The notes beneath the pieces were generated by a model. That model did not search any database. It saw nothing but the letters and a program-made list of their open reading frames with translations, and was not told the DNA's origin. Below, piece after piece: positions 25,382 through 35,213 of a stretch of DNA of 60,694 nucleotides (its first letter is position 1; each line of letters begins with the position of its first letter). The stretch is from JAFTYO01 sp045613125. Lineage in GTDB: Bacteria; Pseudomonadota; Alphaproteobacteria; RF32; CAG-239. Position numbers and translations under genes: made by a program. The DNA lies in contig JAZLAM010000028.1 in NCBI GenBank assembly GCA_045613125.1, positions 1-60,694 of the forward strand, in the 5' to 3' direction.

Positions 25382-27460
25382 ATGGAATTAAATCAAGAAG
25401 ATAAAAAAATACCTGATTTTTTACAGGATTTTTCTGCTCAAGACGCACATGTCGGACAAAAGAACACTGTATTTAAAAGTTCAAGCTTAAAAAAACTGTT
25501 TATGGCAGAAACAGTTTTTTGGTTTGCTTTTATTGTTTTTTATATGCAATATTCTTTTGGTTGGGATAATTTATCTACACTTTTACCAAATGATTTTATT
25601 CGGTTTCTTATAGGCATATTTATACCGCTTGCTCTTATTTTATTGTTATCAGCTTTAGTTTACAATGCTTATATATCGGCATCACAAAGGGCTGCTTTAG
25701 AAGATAAGCTGGGAAAAATTTTATATGCTGAAGATGAAAACGCTCTTACAAGAATGATTAATAGTGCTTTGAAAAAGCAGATAAAAACTCTTACTGATAC
25801 GGCTTTACACATTAGCTTGCAGAATGATTTATTGAAAAAGGAACTTTCTGCAAAAGCCGAAGATTTTGAAAAAATCAGCACAGTGATAGAAAATTGTTTT
25901 TCACAAAATTTGCTTAAATTAAATGAAAATACACAAAATTTGTTATCAGAATATAAAAAAGCAGCAGAAACTACGGCAGATTTTTCATTGAAAGCGGAAG
26001 AATTACAAAAAAGCGCTCTAAGTTTGACTAATGAACTTAATCCTCTCATAAATGAAACAATTGCAACGGCAGATTATCTTAAAAATATTATAAATGAAAG
26101 CAAAGACTATATATCTAAGCATTCGGTCGATATGTCTGATTTTGCTGTATCCAATCAGAATAATCTTGAAAAGATGACGCAAAGTTTGGAAGAAAAAACG
26201 GTTAAACTTGAAAAAATGTTTTTGCAAACTGCAGATAGTTGCGAAGAAATTTATAAACGTCTTGATGGTGGAATTTCTCACATTGAGAATAGTTTGAAAA
26301 GTCATAAACAATTAGCAGAGGAGCAGTCTGTTCTTTTAGATAAAAATTCAACATATCTTGATAATAAGTTAGGAGAATATGGCAAGCTTATAACCCTTGA
26401 AGTTGAAGCTATGGTTGAGCGTTCATCAACATTGGACACTAATGTTGAACACCAGTTGAAAACGTTGTCTGAAGCAGGCAAAAAAATTACTGATATTTTA
26501 GATCTTGCTAACAATTCTTTGGATAAGAAATCGGCGGAAGCCACACAAAGAATAGAAGATATTGCACAAAAACTTGATAATGAGCTGGCTAAACTTAATG
26601 AGTTTATCAGTAAAACAGAAACTAAAAATGATGAAATTAGAGATACTGCGGAGAAAATTACAACCAAAATCGGAGATTTAAGCATTGATTTAGGATTAAA
26701 AGTTGATGATTTGAAGATGCGTGCCGTTGAAGCAATTGATAAGTTTAATGAAGTAAGCGGTGTTGTTCAGAAAAACACTCTGGAGTTATCTGAAAGTGCA
26801 AATATTATTGTAAATAAGGGAAAAGAAGGTTCGGTTGCTCTTGAGCGTCAACATGCAAGTATCTTGTCTGCATTAGAAAATTTTGAAGAAATTAAAAATA
26901 AAATCACACAAATAGAACAAAACATTATAACAACATCAGCCAATGCGGGAAATTCTTTTGAACAATATCAACAACAAGTTGCAAATTTGGGAAAAATCAT
27001 AAATGAGCAAATTGGCCAATTAGACAGCCATAAAGTTCGTTCAGAAAGACACCTCGCAGAACTAAGAAAACAGTATGATACCTTTAGTATGGCTAACTTT
27101 ATGAATGAATCTGCAAAATTGGTTGCCAAACTTGAAAATTTAAGTGTCGATATCAATAAGTTCTTCAATGCCGGAGAAGAAGACGATCTCTGGAAAAGGT
27201 TTTATGGTGGTGATCATGCCGTCTTTGTTCGCAATATTGTGAAAAAACTAAATCGTAAGCAAATTGTAAAAATTAGAGATGAGTATGAAAAAAATTCCGA
27301 TTTTCGAGTTTTGGTTGATAAATATATTGCAGATTTTGAAACTCTGCTTACAGCGGCACAAAATGCTGAACGCCCTGATGTGGTTCTTGCTATGATTTCG
27401 GGGGCAGATATCGGTAAAGTATATTATATAATTGCAAAAGCAATTGATAGGTTAAAATAA
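25382..27460 (+). CDS. membrane-anchored coiled-coil protein
   Basis: A 692-residue protein with two hydrophobic segments (about 38-60 and 73-98) forming a membrane hairpin, then about 470 residues of heptad-like coiled coil rich in Leu, Lys, Glu and Asn, and a compact C-terminal domain of about 110 residues containing LWKRFYGGDHAVFVRNIVKKL. The C-terminal block looks like proteins encoded upstream of dus genes in Alphaproteobacteria, but I know no function. A scaffold or cell-envelope role is guesswork. AAGGTGG upstream of the ATG is the ribosome binding site. dusB starts two bases after its stop, so they are co-transcribed. Confidence 0.75.
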   Translation: MELNQEDKKIPDFLQDFSAQDAHVGQKNTVFKSSSLKKLFMAETVFWFAFIVFYMQYSFGWDNLSTLLPNDFIRFLIGIFIPLALILLLSALVYNAYISASQRAALEDKLGKILYAEDENALTRMINSALKKQIKTLTDTALHISLQNDLLKKELSAKAEDFEKISTVIENCFSQNLLKLNENTQNLLSEYKKAAETTADFSLKAEELQKSALSLTNELNPLINETIATADYLKNIINESKDYISKHSVDMSDFAVSNQNNLEKMTQSLEEKTVKLEKMFLQTADSCEEIYKRLDGGISHIENSLKSHKQLAEEQSVLLDKNSTYLDNKLGEYGKLITLEVEAMVERSSTLDTNVEHQLKTLSEAGKKITDILDLANNSLDKKSAEATQRIEDIAQKLDNELAKLNEFISKTETKNDEIRDTAEKITTKIGDLSIDLGLKVDDLKMRAVEAIDKFNEVSGVVQKNTLELSESANIIVNKGKEGSVALERQHASILSALENFEEIKNKITQIEQNIITTSANAGNSFEQYQQQVANLGKIINEQIGQLDSHKVRSERHLAELRKQYDTFSMANFMNESAKLVAKLENLSVDINKFFNAGEEDDLWKRFYGGDHAVFVRNIVKKLNRKQIVKIRDEYEKNSDFRVLVDKYIADFETLLTAAQNAERPDVVLAMISGADIGKVYYIIAKAIDRLK

Positions 27461-27462
27461 GA

Positions 27463-28437
27463 ATGTCTTTTCTTGATTTTAAAAGTAATGTTTTTTCAGC
27501 GCCTATGGCCGGTATAACAGATGCGCCGATGCGCAACATTATACATCAAAAATGTGTAGACAAGGTAAATATTGTCTCAGAAATGGTGGCTGTAAATGCT
27601 CTTTCAAGAAAAAATGCAAAAACTTATAAAATTGCTGATGTTCGAGATGAAAAATATTCGGTAATAGTTCAACTGGTTGGTTCTGATCCGAAACTTTTTA
27701 CCGAAGCTGCTGAGCTTGTTGCTGAATTAGGGGCTTCTGGTATAGATATTAACATGGGATGTCCGGTCAGAAAAATTATATCGTCTGGTTCAGGTTCTGC
27801 ATTAATGAAAGATATCAAAACTGCAGAGCAGATAATAAAAACAACAGTGAAGGCCGTAAATTTAAAAGTTAGTGTTAAATTCCGAAAAGGTTGGGATCAA
27901 AATAGTGTGAATGCAGTAGAGTTTGCGAAGATGTGTCAAGATAGCGGAGTTTCTTTCATTACCGTTCATGGACGTACCAGAGCTCAAGGATATTCAGGTG
28001 TTGCTGATTGGGAAACAATTGCCGAAGTTAAAAATGCAGTATCAATTCCGGTTGTAGGTAATGGTGATGTTACATCGGTTGAATCTGCAAAACAAATGAT
28101 AGAAAAAACTGGGGCCGATGGTGTTATGATAGGAAGAGCATCGCTTGGAAACCCTTGGCTTTTAGGACATGTTTTTGATTATTTGGAAGAAGGAATAAAA
28201 CCAAATAAAATTGATAATCTTGAAATTTTGAACACTGTTCTAAAACATGTTGAGCTTCTGAAAAATTATTATGATGAGAAACTTGCAGTGGCCTTATCTA
28301 GAAAACATGTGTGTTGGTATTCAAAAAATTTTTATGATGCTAAAAAATTTAGAGAATCTTATATGAGGATCAACGATTATGATATGGCTGTTCAAGAGAT
28401 TGAAAAATATTTTTCTTCAGCGATAAGGGAGATATAA
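27463..28437 (+). CDS. dusB: tRNA-dihydrouridine synthase
   Basis: An FMN enzyme that reduces uridine to dihydrouridine in the tRNA D-loop, 324 residues. APMAGITDAPMR at the N-terminus, DINMGCPVRKI with the catalytic cysteine, the ITVHGRTRAQGYSG block and GADGVMIGRASLGNPW are hallmarks of the Dus family, and the wording is closest to DusB. In many Alphaproteobacteria dusB (nifR3) opens an operon with ntrB, ntrC, ntrY, ntrX and trkA; here trkA follows after one base. Confidence 0.93.
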   Translation: MSFLDFKSNVFSAPMAGITDAPMRNIIHQKCVDKVNIVSEMVAVNALSRKNAKTYKIADVRDEKYSVIVQLVGSDPKLFTEAAELVAELGASGIDINMGCPVRKIISSGSGSALMKDIKTAEQIIKTTVKAVNLKVSVKFRKGWDQNSVNAVEFAKMCQDSGVSFITVHGRTRAQGYSGVADWETIAEVKNAVSIPVVGNGDVTSVESAKQMIEKTGADGVMIGRASLGNPWLLGHVFDYLEEGIKPNKIDNLEILNTVLKHVELLKNYYDEKLAVALSRKHVCWYSKNFYDAKKFRESYMRINDYDMAVQEIEKYFSSAIREI

Positions 28438-28438
28438 A

Positions 28439-29800
28439 ATGAAAATTATAGTAGGTGGTGCCGGTAGTGTCGGTCGCAGTATTATAGGTTATTTAAGCCG
28501 AAGCAACAATGACATCATTGTGGTTGATATCAAGCAAGAGCGTTTACATGAAATATCTAAAGAGTTTGACGTTCAGCCTGTTTTAGGCTCAATTTCTTCT
28601 CCTGACGTGCAAGAAAAAATAGGTGCAGATAAATCTGATATCCTGATTGCTGCTACATCAAACGATGAAGTAAATTTAGTTGCTTGTCAAGTGGCTTATA
28701 GCTTGTTTAATGTTCCAAAAAGAATTGCTCGTATAGGTGCAGATTGTTTTTTAAATCCGATGTGGAATACGCTATATAATGAAAAAAATCTGCCGATAGA
28801 TTTAGTTATATCTCCTGATAACGAAATAGCCGAAGCAATTTTACGCATAATTGACATTCCGGGAGCCAAAGAGGTTTATCCGTTGGCAGATGAAAAATTA
28901 TTTTTAGTCAGTTTTAAGTGTAATAATAATTGTCAGTTATATAACTTTAGCATTGCTGACATATATGAAAACTTTAAGCATATTCCGTTTCATATTTTGC
29001 AAATTTTACGTCAAGGTCAAAATTTTTATCCGAAACCGGATGAAATTTTAAAATGCAATGATGAAATTTATTTGTTAGCCAATCGTGAAAACATCATTTC
29101 TTTGATGCATGATTTTGGTATTGAACAAAAGCTTAACGAAAATATTGTAATTTTCGGTGGTAATGCCATCGCATACAGATTAGCAAAAAGCTTGGAAGAA
29201 AATGACAATGTGCTAAGTTGTAAAATCATTACAAACAACTCTGAAGTTGCTACACGTTTGGCTGATAATTTGGATAATACCATTGTTATAAACGGCGAGA
29301 TGATGAGCGATGTCATTTTAAAAGATGCCGGTATCGATAACGCTGATATCACAGTTGCTGTTACGGAACAAGATAAAGATAACCTTCTTGTTTCCTTGCT
29401 TGCTAAACATAACCATGTTTGTTCAACGGTTTCTCTTGTAAATTCAAGAGCTTATGACAGCTTGATAGACAACATAGGCGATAACATTATTGTTGATCGT
29501 TCTTCTGTAACCATTTCAAAAATTTTGCAAGATATCAGAATCACCGGTTTGATCAATGCATATTCGTTGGGGCGTGGCTTTGGCGAAATTTGGGAGATGA
29601 AGTTAAAAGAAGATCAGCCTGTAACGGGTAAGAAGGTGTCCGATTTACATATACCTGATAAATGTAAGCTTGCTGCCATTGTGCGAAATGACAACATTAT
29701 ATTTTCTGTTGCTGATGAAACATTGAATAAGGATGATATTCTTATAATTTTTGTTTCTCCTTTTGCGATTAAAAAAATGGAGCAAATTTTTAGCTATTAG
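28439..29800 (+). CDS. trkA: Trk potassium-uptake regulatory subunit TrkA
   Basis: A cytoplasmic NAD(H)-binding subunit that gates the Trk potassium channel, 453 residues. Two RCK units are present: the first starts with GGAGSVGRSI and VVDIKQERL, the second with VIFGGNAIAYRLA, and each is followed by a smaller C-terminal RCK_C part. No membrane subunit (trkH/trkG) is in the window, so it must be elsewhere. It shares an operon with the coiled-coil gene and dusB. The gene normally lies behind the ntr genes, which are absent. Confidence 0.93.
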   Translation: MKIIVGGAGSVGRSIIGYLSRSNNDIIVVDIKQERLHEISKEFDVQPVLGSISSPDVQEKIGADKSDILIAATSNDEVNLVACQVAYSLFNVPKRIARIGADCFLNPMWNTLYNEKNLPIDLVISPDNEIAEAILRIIDIPGAKEVYPLADEKLFLVSFKCNNNCQLYNFSIADIYENFKHIPFHILQILRQGQNFYPKPDEILKCNDEIYLLANRENIISLMHDFGIEQKLNENIVIFGGNAIAYRLAKSLEENDNVLSCKIITNNSEVATRLADNLDNTIVINGEMMSDVILKDAGIDNADITVAVTEQDKDNLLVSLLAKHNHVCSTVSLVNSRAYDSLIDNIGDNIIVDRSSVTISKILQDIRITGLINAYSLGRGFGEIWEMKLKEDQPVTGKKVSDLHIPDKCKLAAIVRNDNIIFSVADETLNKDDILIIFVSPFAIKKMEQIFSY

Positions 29801-29819
29801 ATATTAATATTTGTAAATG

Positions 29820-30180
29820 ATGTTATATTTTTTCGTTTTTGAGGTATAACGCTCTACAAAATCATCGCTCCGAACGAATAACCATACATTGTCACCGCTC
29901 CGAGCAAAGCGAGGTCAAGCGGTCTTCAGATTAGTAATTAATTTGTAGATGCCTTGACGATTCCTAGCGGAATCGAGGCATGACAGGGGTTATTTTAAAT
30001 AAAAATCATCACCCCTATTTTTTGCTTGCAATCGCTATACCGTCCCCCCCTGTTTTTTTGCTTGCAATCGCTATACCGTCCCCCCTATTTTTTGCTTGCA
30101 AAAAATTCAAGGGGTCTTCAAATTAGTGTAAAAAACACCTTATAACATAAAAAATATTTGCAAAGATAAAAAAAAGATGA
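29820..30180. repeat. gene-free region with mosaic intergenic repeat (copy 2)
   Basis: No gene is seen between trkA and the 30235 gene. The spacer contains modules shared with the repeats near 9.1-9.4 kb and 34 kb: GTCACCGCTCCGAG, GAGGTCAAGC, a CTTCAGATTAG-like block, GATGCCTTGACGA...TCGAGGCATGACA (a 12-15-bp imperfect palindrome), and GGGGTCTTCAAATTAG. A short tandem repeat occupies 30012-30115. Confidence 0.65.
30012..30115. repeat. short tandem repeat, about 35 bp unit
   Basis: TTGCTTGCA recurs at 30022, 30058 and 30092. The first two copies continue as ATCGCTATACCGTCCCCC. Units are 36 and 34 bp long and differ by a few bases, mainly in the C-run and T-run lengths. Confidence 0.85.
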
Positions 30181-30234
30181 TAAAATAAAGCGTATATATA
30201 ATGTTTGCGCAATATAATTATATGGAGATTTACC

Positions 30235-33200
30235 ATGAACACACGTTGGAAGTCCTTGTTTTTAGCCATTTTTTCTGCTTGCTTGTTGGCCGGTTCCGTC
30301 AACGCAAGGGTTTGCTTTTTGGCAGACGGTAAATGTAACGATATGCAACTCCGTCCGATAGCAGTTGGTGAAGATTGTGAATTTAATAAGAATGATCGGT
30401 TGTGTAGGCTGCCTAAAAGAGCTGGTGGCGAATCGTGTATTAGAAATGGTACAGTCTATTATGAAAAATGTGTTTGTCCGGAATCTTATAAATATGAAGT
30501 AGATGCAAGTGATGAAGTATACGATTATACGAGTGGAGGTAATATCCCAGCAATGCATCAAAAGTGTGATGGAAAAACCAAATATAAAGTATGTAAGGAT
30601 GATTATAAATATGTTGTCGAAGATGCTGACAATGTTAATAACCATTTTGAAAGTTTAGGTAGTAATATTTATCACCCTGTTGAGAATTGCTCGGGTGGTT
30701 CTAGCGTAGACGAAGATTCAGATTCTTGTGAAGAGATTGGTTTGGGTATTACAAGATATAGTGGTTGCCTTTGTAACTATCCGTATACGGAAGAAGATAT
30801 TAAAGGTTATGAAGGTTTGGTTTCTTTGGGTGGTAATACATGTGTTGTCGATGGTGTCATACATTATGAAACTTTAACGTGTACAGATGGTAGCCGTGAT
30901 GGTTTTTACTATAAGAGCGATTGCGCTGATAATGAAGAATTAAGTATCAATCATAGTTTAAGAGATATAAACGGCAACATAATTTGCTATGCGTGCAAAG
31001 CGCCAAAAACCTGCGAAGAAATGAGTATGTTCAAAGATGAGACGAGTTGTAAACAAAGCGGTTCTCATATAAAGTGTGTTGAAGACACCGTGAGCAAATG
31101 TTATAAAGTTGAGGGTTGTGAGACCACCTCATTAGGATATCAACAAACGTTGGTAGATCATTATAACTGTTATGACAACAAATTGGGTTGTGCTGCGGGT
31201 GACCCGAATTGTTATAAAGAATGTGCATGTATAAAAGGAGGGGTCGATGAAAATCCTCAAGATTGCAACGTTGTTTACAATAACCAAGGCACTGCTACAC
31301 AACCGATCTGTGAGTTAGATTGTACTTCTTTAGGTTATAAACAATGTGATAGACGGCAACATTGGCAAGCTGCAGACGCTTATGACTATTGCATTGGAGA
31401 CATAACTAAGGATAATGCGAATAAAAGCGATAATTATTATAGGGAATGTGAGCGAAAAAATCAGTGTTTTCCACTTTTTGAAGACGATGTACGTTACTAT
31501 TGGGATGGTTCCGGTGTCGGCTATTGTGAAATGGTTTTGGAGATCGAAGAAGATGATAAATGGACTACAGATGGTAATCCGTCACCTGATGGATATTGGA
31601 AAGGTAAAACTTATAGTGATGATAAAGCTGAATATTGGTTAAATAACGGATATTATCATGCAGATAGGTGTGTTCCGTTGAAAGGAACGGATGATGTCGA
31701 TGAAACCAATAGACATCTTCGTTTACACCATTGCGAAAGCGAGGACGCAGATTGCGCAGGTAACTACTCTTCCCCATATGGAACTTTATATGATTTTCCG
31801 GGTTGGAAAACAGCTAATGAGAAAAATGACTGTTTAAATCCGGCACCGACTGAATATAATGATGAATACTCTGAAGAAAAAGACGAAAATGGTTTGTTGC
31901 TACATGATGGTATCCGTGTTGAATGTGGCGGAAAAGGTTATATCACAGATTGTAAATGTACAACATATGGTAAAAAAGCTATCAAATCAGATTGCCATTT
32001 ATTACCTATTCCAATTAGTGATATTAAAGAAGGAGATTATTTTGGGGAAGTTAAGTATGCAAATGGTGGTACACAAGCAGGTAAACATGGTGTGATATAT
32101 ACAGGGGAACTTGAAGAGGGATGTGTCGGATTTAAAAAACAATATGGGTGGTTTACCGCAGCAGGTAGTGCAAGTCGATCTGAACCAAAGAAAAAATGCC
32201 TGTCAGAAGATATAGTATATGGTGAATCATATGTGTGTCTTGGGGATCAATTGTGTGTAGGTAATATATTAGCAAAAGAAAGAGATTCGAAAGGAAATTT
32301 TATAGAAAATGGCAGAAAAATTTGCGATGGCACATGTGTACAAACGCAAACATGTACGGAAGATCAGGCGTGTGAAACAGCTGTGACAATTGGCGATGAG
32401 AAATATTGTACAAAGTGTGTGACAGCGTATAAGTGTGCTAGTAACGAAGAAAAATGCACATCACAAGCAATAGATGCTATAACAGGAGAAGCATACTGTA
32501 CCGATAATTCTACCTGCAAAAATGTGTGTAAAATATATGCTGAGAATTTAGCAGACGCTGGTAAAACAAATTTTGGATATTATTATGACAATAATGAAAA
32601 TTGTCGGGTGATGCCTAAAGGTAGTAGTTTCTCTAATTGGTATAAGAAAGAAATTACAATTACTATTGATGATGACTATTATAAATGTAATTTAATACAC
32701 GTATGCAATAGAGCAATTGATGAAAATTCTCCATGTACAGAGCTTACGGATTTTAAGCCTATTCCTACTTTTTTAGATAGTAATGAAAATGGTAAACAAG
32801 ATGAAGGAGAACCCAAGATAGATTACTGTTCTAGCCGTGTATATCAGAAATCTGCAGAATTTCACGAAAATTGTGGCAGTTATGTTTGGAGTGAAAAATG
32901 TTGTGCTGGAGGTGATCACAGCGTGACAGTGTATGGTGATAAGGACAAATTTTTAGAAGCTTTGGAAGAAACATCGGATACTTATACTTATGAAGATGTT
33001 ACAGCTGAGTATCATGATTTGTATACAACAGAACCGGAAAAGTTTGATGAGCAAATCGGTTGTTACTATGTACGCAAAAAAAACAAAAACTATAGTACAT
33101 GTAAAGAATATTCAGATTATTATGGGTACACTGGTGGATGTAAGATATATCACAATAATCATAAAGACGAAATAGAAGGTTACGATTACAGAGGAAGTTC

Positions 33201-33906
33201 AACGGTTTTCAGCGATATGGAAGGATATTGTTACGTATACTACAAAACGTGTGATTCTACCTGTACAGATTCAAAAATTTATGGTCTAAAAACAGCAGAA
33301 GAAGTATGTCCAAATGGAAAAGTTCCTTCTGGGGATGGTACAGAATGTAGCGGTACAGTGTATTATTCAGAAGGTACAAAATGTGAATGTGAGAACAGAC
33401 AACAAGGGGGGTTATATCTTGATAAGGCCGGTAATGATTCTTTTTATCTTGTAGCTGATCAAAGTGTTGGAGAATGTCAATATTATGCTAGATGTGATCA
33501 ACATCCCTATAAACCTAAAGATGGTTGGAAAGAAAATCCATGTCAAGACGGGCTTCTCCCTGCTACAGATGCGGAGAAAGAGACAGTGTGTGGTACAACA
33601 TATTATGCACCAAATACAGAATGTGTATGTCCGGAACAAACAGGGTGTTTTGTAACAACAGATACTTCTTCGGTCAATTGGGATAAAAACTATGAAGTGA
33701 GTAAAAGTAACGGTTGTACTTATTATGCTGCTTGTAATTCAAAGACGACAGACTGTGAAGGTAAATATTCACCTACGTATGGTAGGACTATGTATACAGA
33801 GCAAGAGTGTATAGACTCTGGAACAGAACCGGAAGGTGATGTTGTAGTGCCGGCAGGCGTATGTGGAGGTCCATATTATGCAGGGTGTAAATCGGTTAAA
33901 CAATAG
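30235..33906 (+). CDS. very large secreted cysteine-rich protein
   Basis: A 1223-residue exported protein. The ATG at 30235 has a GGAG ribosome binding site and gives a classical signal peptide of about 24 residues ending VNA, then RVCFLADGKC. The N-terminal 250 residues are homologous to the 16419 protein. The remainder is a long series of cysteine-rich segments; the C-terminal 250 residues show repeats of the form C.GT.YY....C.C, for example CSGTVYYSEGTKCEC and CGTTYYAPNTECVC. The many cysteines, tyrosines and acidic residues suggest a disulfide-bonded extracellular or surface protein, perhaps an adhesin. Mosaic repeats flank the gene on both sides. Confidence 0.75.
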   Translation: MNTRWKSLFLAIFSACLLAGSVNARVCFLADGKCNDMQLRPIAVGEDCEFNKNDRLCRLPKRAGGESCIRNGTVYYEKCVCPESYKYEVDASDEVYDYTSGGNIPAMHQKCDGKTKYKVCKDDYKYVVEDADNVNNHFESLGSNIYHPVENCSGGSSVDEDSDSCEEIGLGITRYSGCLCNYPYTEEDIKGYEGLVSLGGNTCVVDGVIHYETLTCTDGSRDGFYYKSDCADNEELSINHSLRDINGNIICYACKAPKTCEEMSMFKDETSCKQSGSHIKCVEDTVSKCYKVEGCETTSLGYQQTLVDHYNCYDNKLGCAAGDPNCYKECACIKGGVDENPQDCNVVYNNQGTATQPICELDCTSLGYKQCDRRQHWQAADAYDYCIGDITKDNANKSDNYYRECERKNQCFPLFEDDVRYYWDGSGVGYCEMVLEIEEDDKWTTDGNPSPDGYWKGKTYSDDKAEYWLNNGYYHADRCVPLKGTDDVDETNRHLRLHHCESEDADCAGNYSSPYGTLYDFPGWKTANEKNDCLNPAPTEYNDEYSEEKDENGLLLHDGIRVECGGKGYITDCKCTTYGKKAIKSDCHLLPIPISDIKEGDYFGEVKYANGGTQAGKHGVIYTGELEEGCVGFKKQYGWFTAAGSASRSEPKKKCLSEDIVYGESYVCLGDQLCVGNILAKERDSKGNFIENGRKICDGTCVQTQTCTEDQACETAVTIGDEKYCTKCVTAYKCASNEEKCTSQAIDAITGEAYCTDNSTCKNVCKIYAENLADAGKTNFGYYYDNNENCRVMPKGSSFSNWYKKEITITIDDDYYKCNLIHVCNRAIDENSPCTELTDFKPIPTFLDSNENGKQDEGEPKIDYCSSRVYQKSAEFHENCGSYVWSEKCCAGGDHSVTVYGDKDKFLEALEETSDTYTYEDVTAEYHDLYTTEPEKFDEQIGCYYVRKKNKNYSTCKEYSDYYGYTGGCKIYHNNHKDEIEGYDYRGSSTVFSDMEGYCYVYYKTCDSTCTDSKIYGLKTAEEVCPNGKVPSGDGTECSGTVYYSEGTKCECENRQQGGLYLDKAGNDSFYLVADQSVGECQYYARCDQHPYKPKDGWKENPCQDGLLPATDAEKETVCGTTYYAPNTECVCPEQTGCFVTTDTSSVNWDKNYEVSKSNGCTYYAACNSKTTDCEGKYSPTYGRTMYTEQECIDSGTEPEGDVVVPAGVCGGPYYAGCKSVKQ

Positions 33907-34420
33907 ATTTATTTTATTCTAACATTCCCCCCCTTGTGTATTTATCAAGGGGGGTTAATATTTAAAGTGTTATACTGGCAAAACACCCTCTGTCATGCCT
34001 CCAAACCGCTAAGGAAATATAATATAGTCATGCCTCCAAACCGCAAGGTTTGGTCAAGGCATCTTCCGATTAATTACTGATTTGAAGACCCCTTGACCTC
34101 ACTTCGTTCGGAGGGGTGACAGTTTATAGCGATTTTAGGCAAAATAGGGGGTGACAGTGTTATTTTTTCCACTCGGAGCGGTGACTTTATTGTTTAAAAT
34201 AAAACCAAAGTTATCGCTCGTTGAGGCAGAAAATATAATAAAAGTCATCGCTCGCTGAGGCATTTATGCCGAATGCGTCCAGCGATCTTCCGCTTAGTTT
34301 TTCCCCTAACCAACACCATTTCCGATGAGGGATATTTTAACACAAATTTGAAGACCCCCTTGACGTTTTCTTTCGAAAACGAGGGGTGACTTTGTAGAGC
34401 GTCATACTTCCTCTCCACAA
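33907..34420. repeat. gene-free region with mosaic intergenic repeat (copy 3)
   Basis: The richest copy of the repeat family. GTCATGCCTCCAAACCGC occurs at 33992-34009 and again at 34027-34044. GGTCAAGGCATCTTCCGATTA is followed by TTTGAAGACCCCTTGACC and GGAGGGGTGAC, and a second set of the same modules covers 34281-34395. CGTTTTC/GAAAACG near 34365-34380 forms a small hairpin. No gene is supported. A weak hairpin CCCCCCTTG...CAAGGGGGG at 33928-33954 may terminate the 30235 gene. Confidence 0.65.
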
Positions 34421-34442
34421 AAAAACACCCTTTCGGGTGTTT
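34421..34442 (-). terminator. terminator of tRNA-Ser
   Basis: ACACCC/GGGTGT with loop TTTC at 34425-34440, followed on the minus strand by a T-run, directly behind the tRNA 3' end. Confidence 0.8.
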
Positions 34443-34446
34443 ATGT

Positions 34447-34538
34447 TGGCGGAGAGATAGGGATTCGAACCCTAGGTACGCTTTAACACGCACAATTGAT
34501 TTCGAGTCAACCGCATTCGACCACTCTGCCATCTCTCC
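34447..34538 (-). tRNA. tRNA-Ser (anticodon CGA)
   Basis: A 92-base class II tRNA on the minus strand. The acceptor stem GGAGAGA pairs with TCTCTCC, discriminator G and CCA are encoded, the anticodon loop CTCGAAA gives CGA, and a long variable arm is present, as expected for serine. Confidence 0.95.
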
Positions 34539-34587
34539 GTTGACTTTTTTCTTCATAAAATAAAAAACTTAATTATGCAAGCGTTTT

Positions 34588-35145
34588 TTATATATCATCA
34601 TCTGTAAAATGTTGTTCTAACACATCTAATGCAACGTCATAATCAAAACCGGCTCGGATGATTGTTGCTAAGTCTTTTTGCCGATTCGCACGTTGTTCAT
34701 CTTCATCTTTTCTGTATGGACCGATTTTTTTCTTTTTTGCAAATTTTAAAGCCATATCAAAAGGTGAAAATGTCTGATTTGCTAAAATTTGTTCAACCAA
34801 ATGAGTATTTATACCCTTTTGTTGCATTTTAATCTTGATATATCTTTCCGGTTTTCCGGCATTTAAATAGCTCTGTATTTTAATTTCGGCATATCTGAAA
34901 TCGTCAATATATTTTAAGCGTTCAAAATCTGCTAAAATTTCTTCAATCCAAGAATATGCCTCGCTTTTGTTAAAATCAGGATTATAAAAAACATAATCAT
35001 TTACACGGCGTTTTAAAACCTGTCTTAAGTTTTCAACCGACGAGTCAAACCTTTTCAAATAATATAGCGCAATGTTTTTTAATCGATGTTTACTCATTTT
35101 TTTCAGTTTTTTTTGTTTTATCGGTTTATCATCAAATTCTGACAC
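34588..35145 (-). CDS. recX: regulatory protein RecX
   Basis: Modulates RecA filament activity. The 185-residue protein has the three tandem three-helix repeats of the family, with ALYYLKRFDSSVENLRQVLKRR, the YIDDFRYAEIKIQSYL block and GKPERYIKIKMQQKGI. The start is GTG with an AAAGGA ribosome binding site 8 bp upstream; a basic 17-residue N-terminal extension precedes the first repeat. recA is not in the window. It is divergent from hslO across 68 bp. Confidence 0.88.
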   Translation of the reverse strand: MSEFDDKPIKQKKLKKMSKHRLKNIALYYLKRFDSSVENLRQVLKRRVNDYVFYNPDFNKSEAYSWIEEILADFERLKYIDDFRYAEIKIQSYLNAGKPERYIKIKMQQKGINTHLVEQILANQTFSPFDMALKFAKKKKIGPYRKDEDEQRANRQKDLATIIRAGFDYDVALDVLEQHFTDDDI

Positions 35146-35213
35146 TTGAAAAATCCTTTATTTTAGATTAGATTGCTCATAATTATAACATCATTATATA
35201 AGGAATTTGAAAA

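Noticed and set aside
30022..30100. Possible CRISPR array
   Set aside because: Units are near-identical over their whole length with no separate repeat and spacer, only about 2.7 copies, and no cas genes nearby.
34245..34556. 103-residue reading frame on the minus strand (starts MKKKVNGEMAEWSNAVDSKS)
   Set aside because: It is the translated tRNA-Ser gene plus repeat sequence; GEMAEWSNAVDSKS is a well-known artefact of tRNA-Ser.
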